12,418 nt of DNA from an uncultured Blautia sp. (GTDB lineage: Bacteria > Bacillota > Clostridia > Lachnospirales > Lachnospiraceae): positions 1 through 12,418 of the forward strand of contig URYM01000030.1 of the NCBI GenBank assembly GCA_900552095.1. The letters are read 5' to 3'. Below, piece by piece: positions 5,898 to 12,418 of the stretch (position 1 is its first letter; every line of letters begins with the position of its first letter). The notes beneath the pieces are model-generated. The model was not told the DNA's origin, searched no databases, and saw only the letters and a program-made list of their open reading frames with translations. A program made the position numbers and the translations under genes.

Positions 5898-5913
5898 GGA
5901 TTTTGCAAATTTT

Positions 5914-7032
5914 CTACTTCTTATACTTTCTCACGGTCTCAGCCATGGTATCCCACTTTTTCTCCATGTCAGCCACCAGCTTAAACTGCGTCCGGCAGCG
6001 GTCCAGGTTATGTCCTTCCCGGTGGATCTTAAAATAGTGATCCCCTTCCAGATAGTCTGTAAGGAAACGCATGCCGCACTCCAGGGTCATGATCTTGGCG
6101 CCCATGGGAAGCATTTCGATCTCCTTATCTGTGAGCCGTTCCCCGCACGCTTCCAGGAAACCTTTCGTATAAATCTCAAAAAGTCCCATGTCACAGGAAA
6201 CCTTCTCAAGATCCTGCTCATCCTCCGCCGCTGTGCTGGCTCCGAAACGGATGCTGTCGCCATAATCGTTGACTGCCAGTCCGGGCATAACCGTGTCCAG
6301 ATCAATGACGCAGAGACCTTTTCCCGTCTCTTTGTCAATCAGCACGTTGTTCAGCTTGGTATCGTTGTGGGTAACGCGAAGCGGAAGTTCTCCCGCCGCC
6401 TGCAGGTCCCCCAGCACTCTGGTATCTGCTTCCCGGTCGAGCATGAAACGGATCTCTTCCTGCACAGAGGCCGCACGTCCGCACACATCTTCCTCCACCG
6501 CTTTTTTAAACACCTGAAATCTGGCCCAGGTATCATGGAATCCTTTGATCGTCTCATGCAGCGTCTCCGCCGGGTAGTCTGAGAGCAGGCACTGGAAATT
6601 GCCGAAGGCCAGCGCACTCTGATAAAAATCATCCGGCTTGCTCACCAGGTCATAGCTGAAGGTATCGTCGATATAAACGTAAGCTCTCCAGTACTCTCCC
6701 GCTTCGTCCACCCAGTAATTTCCACCATCCCTGGTAGGGATAATGTTCAGCGTCTCGCGGTTCGGGTCTCCCCCCTGCGCGATGATCTTCTTCCGCAGAA
6801 AAGAGGTGACACCCACCACATTTTCCATCAGCTCCACCGGATTTTTGAAAATATCCTTATTCATGCGCTGCAGGATATAAAATCTTTCTGTTCCATCCGC
6901 CAGCCGGCAGGTCAGGCGGTAAGTATCGTTAATATGGCCGCTTCCGTAGATTCCTCCGCCGATGATCTCGCCGTCGAAGGCAAACTGCTGTGCGGCAGTT
7001 TCTGCCGCTTTATTTTCCATTTCTCTTCCCAT
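5914..7032 (-). CDS. nahK: NahK-like N-acetylhexosamine 1-kinase (APH/phosphotransferase superfamily)
   Basis: A 372-residue cytoplasmic kinase. An N-lobe glycine-rich stretch (GGGIYGSGHINDTY, about 25-38) precedes the catalytic VTHNDTKLNNVLID (221-233), where H222, D224 and N229 form the HxDxxxxN motif with D224 as likely base. The metal-binding VIDLDTVMPG follows (242-251). This form, with THNDTK and DLDT, matches NahK/LnpB, which makes GlcNAc-1-P or GalNAc-1-P from the free sugar; the fit is strengthened by the GH112 gene upstream. I chose the ATG at 7032-7030: it shares one base with the preceding stop (TAATG) and follows GGGAGG (7045-7040). The upstream TTG (7047) would overlap that site. 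Last gene of the sugar operon. Exact sugar specificity is inference. Confidence 0.82.
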   Translation of the reverse strand: MGREMENKAAETAAQQFAFDGEIIGGGIYGSGHINDTYRLTCRLADGTERFYILQRMNKDIFKNPVELMENVVGVTSFLRKKIIAQGGDPNRETLNIIPTRDGGNYWVDEAGEYWRAYVYIDDTFSYDLVSKPDDFYQSALAFGNFQCLLSDYPAETLHETIKGFHDTWARFQVFKKAVEEDVCGRAASVQEEIRFMLDREADTRVLGDLQAAGELPLRVTHNDTKLNNVLIDKETGKGLCVIDLDTVMPGLAVNDYGDSIRFGASTAAEDEQDLEKVSCDMGLFEIYTKGFLEACGERLTDKEIEMLPMGAKIMTLECGMRFLTDYLEGDHYFKIHREGHNLDRCRTQFKLVADMEKKWDTMAETVRKYKK

Positions 7033-7958
7033 TATTTTTCCTCCCAAAGGTAATCCGGGTACAGCCCCTTCTCCTTCATCGCTTTGATCGCAGCCACCAC
7101 GACTGCCTTATCCTCTTTGTAAGTAACTCCGTACCATTTATCCATAGATTTCAGAACCTGAACCGTCGCTTTCTCCTCCTCCAGCAGATCGTTTACCACA
7201 GAAGGCAGGAAGTATTCGCACTTGAGCGGGTTCTTCTCCAGATTCTCTTCCAGGAATTTTCCAAATCTGCTCTTCAGCTCAGGAAGGATGCTCGCTCCAA
7301 ATCCCCACATATTCATGGAAACGATGCTGTCCACCGGGAGGGAATTCCAGGTCGCCCCGTCATCCTCCGTAAATGCAGCCCCGCCATCCTTTTTCTCAAT
7401 CCTGGTACGCTCCACAATGTCTGTCAGATAACCGTTTTCATCGGTCTCGCAGACGCCTCTCGCCACATAGCCGTTATCCGTCAGAGTATTTTCCAGAATA
7501 TAGCCTACCATGGCATAGCGGTACTTTTCATCGTCCTGATGAGAAGCCAGATAATCATAGATCACCTGAAAGGCATCTCTGCCGTAATAGTCATCCGCAT
7601 TGATCACCACGAAAGGCCCGTCAATTTCATCCATACAGCTTAAGATCGCATGGCCGGTTCCGAAGGGTTTCACCCTGCCTTCCGGAACGGAGAATCCTTC
7701 CGGAAGATTATGCAGATCCTGATAAACGTACGCAACCTCCATCTGCTCTTCCATCCGTTTTCCGATACACTCTTTGAAGTCCGCCTCGTTTTCTTTCTTT
7801 ATGATAAAGACAACCTTCTCAAATCCGGCTCTCTTCGCATCATAGATGGAAAAATCCATGATGATATGGCCTTCCTGATCCACCGGATCGATCTGCTTCA
7901 AACCGCCGTAACGGCTTCCCATTCCCGCTGCCATAATTACCAATACCGGTTTTTTCAT
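7032..7958 (-). CDS. Sugar-1-phosphate nucleotidyltransferase family protein
   Basis: A 308-residue enzyme with the nucleotidyltransferase Rossmann fold. The N-terminal nucleotide-binding loop VIMAAGMGSRYGGLKQIDPV (7-26) is a variant of the usual GxGTRxxxxTxxxPK motif. The GTGHAIL base-recognition segment is at 100-106 and the metal-binding VINADDYYG at 118-126. It transfers a nucleotidyl group from an NTP to a sugar 1-phosphate. Between a GH112 enzyme (releases Gal-1-P) and a HexNAc 1-kinase (makes HexNAc-1-P), its substrate is likely one of these with UTP, taking the place of the GalT-type LnpC of bifidobacteria (inference). The ATG overlaps the upstream stop (ATGA, 4 nt) and follows AGAGGAG (7973-7967). 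Confidence 0.8.
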   Translation of the reverse strand: MKKPVLVIMAAGMGSRYGGLKQIDPVDQEGHIIMDFSIYDAKRAGFEKVVFIIKKENEADFKECIGKRMEEQMEVAYVYQDLHNLPEGFSVPEGRVKPFGTGHAILSCMDEIDGPFVVINADDYYGRDAFQVIYDYLASHQDDEKYRYAMVGYILENTLTDNGYVARGVCETDENGYLTDIVERTRIEKKDGGAAFTEDDGATWNSLPVDSIVSMNMWGFGASILPELKSRFGKFLEENLEKNPLKCEYFLPSVVNDLLEEEKATVQVLKSMDKWYGVTYKEDKAVVVAAIKAMKEKGLYPDYLWEEK

Positions 7959-10183
7959 TTTACATTCTCCTCTCTTTGCTCTGCCGCTTTCCAGTGCCAG
8001 ATATCCCCGGCTTCAAGCGCCGCTCTCACAGCGCCGCCCGGCAGAGCTCCTTCTATCATTATCTCCTGTTCCCGTTCTGCTGTCAATGTCAGCGATACCA
8101 CTTTTCCTCTTTGCATCCTGGCGGAAACCAGAATTCCTCCGAAGGCCCGCAGTCTCTCAAAAGCCAGTTCCTCTTTCTTCCACTTCTCCGGAACCGCCGG
8201 AAAAAGTTTAATCTTTCCCTCTTCCGTCTGCAGCAGCATCTCCTGCAGGGCATCGGCCGCATACATATTGGCTTCCAGCGTAAAGGGCCGGTAATGAAAC
8301 GTACTGTAACCCCGCCCTCTGTAATCGCCGTTCAGGTGAAACCCGTTGACCGAACAGAAACTCTCCCAGAAAATCCGCAGCTGTTCCCAGGCTCCTTCCC
8401 CATTTCCCTGGATTCCATACAGATGGGACATCCAGCAGAAAGAAAAGCCTACCCACATGCCTGTTCCCAGCCGTTCATAGTCCAGAACAGTGGCATCCAC
8501 AATCTCCCTCTCTCCCATCGCTTCATAGCGGATCAGCCTCAGCGGACAGATTGCCATAGCATTGGAAAGATGGCGGTGAGACTCCTCCAGCACCTCATCA
8601 GGAGAGATCATCAGCACACGGCGCTCATCAACCGCCAGATCCGGAAGCTGTTCCAGGATCCCGCTCCAGCGCCCGGCCTCTTCCTCCCGGTTCAGTTCCC
8701 GGGCATACTCCGCCAGCGTCTGATAGAAATACCGCAGCAGAGCCAGATCATAATTGCTGTTGGGCGTCACCCAGGAGGCCGCCTCATCATCATGGATTTC
8801 CGGAGAGCTGGATACCGGAAGAAAAAGCTTCCCATCCTCTCCCTTCTCCAGAAGGTCCGTAATGCAAAGCGCCGTCTCCCGGAAATAGACCCAGGCTCTC
8901 TCTTCCAGAAATTTCCGGCTGCCCGTATACCGGTAATACAGATCAAAAGACTGGCAGAGCCAGATCTGCTGGGTCGGACTTAAAGAATACATCGGCCATC
9001 CGCCCAGCGGCTGCCCGTCTATGGTCATCACGCCCGGAAGGCAGATTCCTTCCGTCCCGTAGAAGTCCCGGGCAAAACCCGCCGCCTGTTCTCTGAGGTT
9101 CCACAGAAAATCAAGAAAACTTTCTCCCTCTTCCAGATGATTGGCCTTGTAAAAATGAGAGTAACACAGCTGCGTATTCAGGTCATTGTGATAATCCCCT
9201 TTCCACGGAGGCAGGCAGCCGTCGTCTGCCGTCCACACCCCCTGAAGGGGCATGGGGAATCCTCCTTTTCTGGAACAGGACGCAAACAGATAATTCGTCA
9301 GATACCACTGATGTTCAGCCAGAGGTTCCGGAAGCTCTACCCTGCTCTTTTTCCAATAAGAATTCCACCAGGCTCTGTGTTCTTCCCGATTCTTTTCATA
9401 TCCCCGGGCAATCTGACCGGCCAGAATCTTCTCCCCGTCTGCAGCCCAGTCCTCCCCATCCCGGGAACTGAGGATCCGATAAAAGAGCAGCGTATCTTCC
9501 CCGTCTTCCCGGACGGCAAGTACCACTCCGAAAGCGTTTCCTCCTACAGTCGGCTGGATAAAGCGCTCCCACCGGATTCCGTCCTCTTCCCAGGATTCTC
9601 TCCCGGGCGCCGGATAGGAAAGCTGTTTTAAGCTTCCCTGCGAAATCTCTCTGTGAGCCGGATCGTATTCCCAGTGCTCTTCCTGATCCGTACTTCCGAA
9701 CGAGGGATTCTCCAGCGTAAAAGAAAAGGCGGGAGCCAAAGCCCCCACCCTGATCATTCCGGTTCCATTTACAGCATGGCAGATGGCCTGAATCGAAATC
9801 TGTTCTTTTCCTTTCCCTGCCCTCAGCTCCACCTCCGCTCCCTCCAAATCCAGGGAAGCCTCTACAGGCAGATCCGGCTGAAAATGCAGCAGAATCTTCC
9901 CGGCCGGCAGCTTGGTCGGCGCAGGATACTGATAAGGGGAATCAAAAATATTCCGGATTTCTTCCGTATTCTTCTCCCTGGCCAGACGCACCAGATTCTG
10001 ATAAGTAAATTCCGGCCGATCCGTCCCCTTCGGCCTGGATCTGTCCCAGATATCTGTCCGGTCCAGGCTGAAGCGGACCGCCTGGGAAGGTCCCCAGATC
10101 AGACACCCGGTCTGACCATTTCCCAGGGGAACCGCCTCATCCCAGCGCTGTATGGCTTCCGGAAATTCCAATTTAAATCTCAT
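7955..10183 (-). CDS. GH95-like glycoside hydrolase (candidate cytoplasmic alpha-L-fucosidase/galactosidase)
   Basis: A 742-residue protein with no signal peptide. The GH95 N-terminal signature is at 14-23 (WDEAVPLGNG). An (alpha/alpha)6 catalytic region (about 280-640) contains YHNDLNTQLCY (331-341), SSSPEIHDDE (458-467), HRHLSNAMAICPL (536-548) and FTLEANMYAADALQEMLLQ (634-652), followed by the typical IKLFPAVPEKW and a C-terminal beta domain. Aligned by eye with 1,2-alpha-L-fucosidase AfcA, E462 matches the general acid and N336 one of the two water-activating Asn; the other is D334, and the partner Asp is E637. So it is a divergent member whose specificity may differ. I chose the ATG at 10183, overlapping the GH112 gene by 11 nt with no clear ribosome-binding site. 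A start at 10264 would add 27 unrelated residues. Confidence 0.75.
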   Translation of the reverse strand: MRFKLEFPEAIQRWDEAVPLGNGQTGCLIWGPSQAVRFSLDRTDIWDRSRPKGTDRPEFTYQNLVRLAREKNTEEIRNIFDSPYQYPAPTKLPAGKILLHFQPDLPVEASLDLEGAEVELRAGKGKEQISIQAICHAVNGTGMIRVGALAPAFSFTLENPSFGSTDQEEHWEYDPAHREISQGSLKQLSYPAPGRESWEEDGIRWERFIQPTVGGNAFGVVLAVREDGEDTLLFYRILSSRDGEDWAADGEKILAGQIARGYEKNREEHRAWWNSYWKKSRVELPEPLAEHQWYLTNYLFASCSRKGGFPMPLQGVWTADDGCLPPWKGDYHNDLNTQLCYSHFYKANHLEEGESFLDFLWNLREQAAGFARDFYGTEGICLPGVMTIDGQPLGGWPMYSLSPTQQIWLCQSFDLYYRYTGSRKFLEERAWVYFRETALCITDLLEKGEDGKLFLPVSSSPEIHDDEAASWVTPNSNYDLALLRYFYQTLAEYARELNREEEAGRWSGILEQLPDLAVDERRVLMISPDEVLEESHRHLSNAMAICPLRLIRYEAMGEREIVDATVLDYERLGTGMWVGFSFCWMSHLYGIQGNGEGAWEQLRIFWESFCSVNGFHLNGDYRGRGYSTFHYRPFTLEANMYAADALQEMLLQTEEGKIKLFPAVPEKWKKEELAFERLRAFGGILVSARMQRGKVVSLTLTAEREQEIMIEGALPGGAVRAALEAGDIWHWKAAEQREENVK

Positions 10184-12329
10184 ACCAGATAATCTCGTTT
10201 GCTTCCATATCCAGATTGAAACTGCTTCCGTCCCCGCGGTAAACGGTAGTGCTCTGGGGTTCATACGTATTATTTACTACACAGAACTTGCCATTCTCCA
10301 CATAAGCATGCACCTCAACATTGTAATTGGTGCTGAACCACCTGTGCAGGTTTTCCTCATCATGGGCGCTCCACAGGATAGAACGGTACAGCAGGCGGCT
10401 GTTCTCAAAGCTGTAGGGCAGTCCGCTCATATACACAGCACGGCCCTTGCCGAACTCGTTGACGGCCAGGCAGACACGCTTGCCCTTCTCCACCAGAACC
10501 TCAGCGCTCTCCAGCGCATACATATTTTTCTGATTCTCACCGAAATCGATCTCGCCCTGGCTGTCTTCCGTGATAAAGTGCTCATGCATATCCCAGTTAT
10601 ACTTGTCGTATCCCAGAGTAAATCCGGTCTCCTTCTCAACGCCAAACACATTTGCCAGCTGGATAAAGCGTCCGTTTGCCTGATGGCCGGTGGGCTCGCC
10701 GATTCCGATCAGGCCGCCGCCCTCATAGACAAATTTCTTGATCGCAGCGACGATCTCGGGATTGCTCCACCATTCTCCGCCGGTGTGCGCGGTATCTGCA
10801 TCACCCACGTTCAGGATTACGTCAATATCATCTAAAACAGACGCATCCTTTAAAATATCCTCAAAACTGATAAATTTCACATCAAAGGGAGCTCCGGCCA
10901 GCGCCTCGATGGCACCTGCGTAGAAATAGTTCTCTTTGAAATAGATCGCATGGTGTACCATATGGCAGCCCCAGGCACGCATCTTGCCCCAGCAGTTTAA
11001 CACAGCTACCTTTTTAATGCAGTAGGGAACACATCCCTTCATATTATCATACAGCGTGCGGAACTCCTGGCAGACAGACTCCACATATTTCACAAAATCC
11101 GGGAATTCCAGCGCCAGCTTCAAGTATCCGCCGTATCCGATCCGGTCGATGGGTTTTCTGAGAATCGCTCTTCTGGCAGTCACCCAGTTCACCTTGGCTT
11201 CCTTCACCGGATCGCCGCCCTCATGGAAGGTATCCGGGAAGAAGTAGGGAAGCAGACGGCCTTCTGTATATTTCACACCTTCAATATCGCTGATCAGACG
11301 AAGCGTAGAACCATTTCCCACACTTCCCACCACAGCGTCGATTCCCATTTTGGGGAACTCCTCCATAAAGGGCTCTGTTCCGATCCAGTGATCTCCCAGG
11401 AACATCATGGCCTCTCTGCCACACTCATGGGTGATCTCCACCATCTCTTTGACGATCTTTGCCACCTCACGGCGCTGGAATGCCTGAAAATCGCTGAACT
11501 CTTTGCTGGGGATCCGATACTGATTGTTGTAATATCCCTGATCGATGATATATTCCGGACGGAACTTATAACCCACTTCCTGCTCAAACTGCTCCAGGAT
11601 ATAGGGGCTTACGGATGCAGAGTAGCCGTACCAGTCCACATATTTCTCCCGGGCCAGTTCATCGAAGATCAGAGTGAACTGATGGAAGAATGTGGTAAAG
11701 CGAAGGACATTTACATAGGGATGATCCTCGATAAATTTGCGGAGACGCTTCATCGTATACGCATGCGTCTTGGGCTGACGCACATCGAAGGTAATCTGAT
11801 GCTCCACATCTTTCCATCCATTGGTCACTGCATTATACATATGTACCGGATCCCAGATGATATAAGCCAGGAAGCTTACCGTATAATCATGGAAGGCCTC
11901 TGATGCGATCGTTACCTCGCCGCTCTCCTCGTCATAGCTCCAGTTCTCCGGTGCAACTACCTCTCCTGTGGTGCGGTCCACAACCTCCCACCAGCGGGTA
12001 ATGTCGTCTCTGGTGTTGGGTTTTAACATATCCGGATAAAGCCCTTTCATCAGCCGGATCTTCAGTTCTGCACCGTCAGCTGTATAGAAAGGCGTCATCA
12101 CATACATCTGCTGGATCTCTTCCGGATTCTCCATCGCCCATTTATTATCTTTTCTCGTCGTATAATAGGTAGAGTAGATCTTGGCGTCCACATTGCAGAG
12201 TTCCTTTGGGAAATCTGTTCCGTCACAGTCGCGGATCGCGTCTGCGCCCCACTGCTCCATGATCTCCAGAGTCTGCGGTATTACATCTAAATCGGTAGGA
12301 ATTGTTACCCTTCCCTTATTCTGCTCCAT
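10173..12329 (-). CDS. lnpA: GH112 1,3-beta-galactosyl-N-acetylhexosamine phosphorylase
   Basis: A 718-residue cytoplasmic enzyme, usual family length. It cleaves beta-galactosyl disaccharides (lacto-N-biose/galacto-N-biose) with phosphate to Gal-1-P and the free HexNAc. Domains: TIM-barrel catalytic part (about 1-430) starting GRVTIPTDLDV with WGADAIRDCDGT (27-38), MYNAVTN (164-170), YGYSASVSPYILEQFE (234-249) and GDHWIGTEPF (312-321); a Rossmann-like oligomerisation domain (about 435-655); a short C-terminal beta domain. D313 coincides with the catalytic acid I recall for the Bifidobacterium enzyme. Some GH112 members act on galactosyl-rhamnose instead; the adjacent NahK-like kinase favours a HexNAc substrate. 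AGGAGGAG (12345-12338) precedes the ATG by 8 nt. First visible gene of the operon. Confidence 0.93.
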   Translation of the reverse strand: MEQNKGRVTIPTDLDVIPQTLEIMEQWGADAIRDCDGTDFPKELCNVDAKIYSTYYTTRKDNKWAMENPEEIQQMYVMTPFYTADGAELKIRLMKGLYPDMLKPNTRDDITRWWEVVDRTTGEVVAPENWSYDEESGEVTIASEAFHDYTVSFLAYIIWDPVHMYNAVTNGWKDVEHQITFDVRQPKTHAYTMKRLRKFIEDHPYVNVLRFTTFFHQFTLIFDELAREKYVDWYGYSASVSPYILEQFEQEVGYKFRPEYIIDQGYYNNQYRIPSKEFSDFQAFQRREVAKIVKEMVEITHECGREAMMFLGDHWIGTEPFMEEFPKMGIDAVVGSVGNGSTLRLISDIEGVKYTEGRLLPYFFPDTFHEGGDPVKEAKVNWVTARRAILRKPIDRIGYGGYLKLALEFPDFVKYVESVCQEFRTLYDNMKGCVPYCIKKVAVLNCWGKMRAWGCHMVHHAIYFKENYFYAGAIEALAGAPFDVKFISFEDILKDASVLDDIDVILNVGDADTAHTGGEWWSNPEIVAAIKKFVYEGGGLIGIGEPTGHQANGRFIQLANVFGVEKETGFTLGYDKYNWDMHEHFITEDSQGEIDFGENQKNMYALESAEVLVEKGKRVCLAVNEFGKGRAVYMSGLPYSFENSRLLYRSILWSAHDEENLHRWFSTNYNVEVHAYVENGKFCVVNNTYEPQSTTVYRGDGSSFNLDMEANEIIWYEI

Positions 12330-12382
12330 CTTATATTCTCCTCCTGAAAACGGGTTTTCCCCTTACTTATACTGTCTGTTAT
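12330..12382 (-). promoter_or_regulatory. Truncated upstream region of the GH112 gene
   Basis: Only about 50 nt of true sequence remain before the adapter. They hold the ribosome-binding site AGGAGGAG (12345-12338). A TATAAG (minus strand, about 12372-12367) could be a -10, but the place of its -35 is lost, so whether the operon starts here or continues from upstream genes cannot be decided. Confidence 0.35.
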
Positions 12383-12418
12383 CTGTCTCTTATACACATC
12401 TCCGAGCCCACGAGACCG
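12383..12418. other. Illumina Nextera (Tn5) adapter sequence, not genomic
   Basis: Positions 12383-12401 match the 19 bp Tn5 mosaic end (CTGTCTCTTATACACATCT), and 12402-12416 match the adjoining Nextera read-2 primer part (CCGAGCCCACGAGAC); CG at 12417-12418 would be the first index bases. This is untrimmed adapter joined to a contig end, and not a mobile element of the organism. Confidence 0.97.

Noticed and set aside
5914..7032. Kinase as an aminoglycoside-resistance phosphotransferase
   Set aside because: The HNDTK and DLDT motifs and the operon with GH112 point to a sugar 1-kinase; the shared fold alone does not imply antibiotic resistance.
7650..8983. Plus-strand frames opposite the nucleotidyltransferase and GH95-like genes
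   Set aside because: Shadow frames of confirmed minus-strand genes; translations show no domain and no start context.
10152..11903. Long plus-strand frames (10152-10835 and 11223-11903) opposite the GH112 gene
   Set aside because: They mirror the codon pattern of a strongly conserved enzyme, have no Shine-Dalgarno and no recognisable protein family.
12383..12418. End sequence as a transposon terminus in the genome
   Set aside because: It is the engineered Tn5 mosaic end joined to Illumina primer sequence, so it comes from library preparation.

Overview
The window looks like a contig end from a gut Firmicute, most likely a Lachnospiraceae member (Blautia/Roseburia/mediterraneibacter-like). 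The evidence is Firmicute-style L33-SecE-NusG-L11-L1-L10-L7/L12 proteins, strong AGGAGG ribosome-binding sites, TTGACA/TATAAT-type promoters and a GH112 galactosyl-N-acetylhexosamine phosphorylase locus typical of host-glycan-using gut Clostridia. The genus is an inference. The last 36 bases are Illumina Nextera adapter, so the contig is artificially cut there.

Almost everything reads on the minus strand, from right to left. (1) 12329-5914: a four-gene sugar-salvage operon with overlapping genes: GH112 phosphorylase, GH95-like glycosidase without a signal peptide, sugar-1-phosphate nucleotidyltransferase, and NahK-like N-acetylhexosamine 1-kinase. The likely job is cytoplasmic breakdown of (fucosylated) lacto-N-biose or galacto-N-biose: de-fucosylation, phosphorolysis to Gal-1-P plus HexNAc, phosphorylation of the HexNAc, and conversion to a nucleotide sugar. 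The transporter and promoter would lie beyond the contig end. (2) 5897-5837: the operon's terminator, with the promoter of the next operon partly inside its hairpin. (3) 5752-3594: rpmG-secE-nusG-rplK-rplA, ending in a hairpin. Both rplK and rplA are preceded by near-identical 28-29 nt elements that resemble the L1-binding helix of 23S rRNA. (4) 3515-2343: promoter, L10 leader with attenuator terminator, rplJ and rplL, ending in a strong terminator at 2325-2271.

(5) At the left, an AraC-family regulator (1219-2250, plus strand) converges on rplL and diverges from a two-gene minus-strand unit: a metallo-beta-lactamase-fold hydrolase (1056-349) and an NTF2/SnoaL-like protein that runs off the left edge.

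No tRNA, rRNA, CRISPR array, insertion sequence, phage gene or integrase was seen. The most notable signals are regulatory RNAs (the paired L1-site mimics and the L10 attenuator) and the GH112/GH95-like/kinase/nucleotidyltransferase operon, in which a nucleotidyltransferase stands where bifidobacteria have a GalT-type uridylyltransferase.
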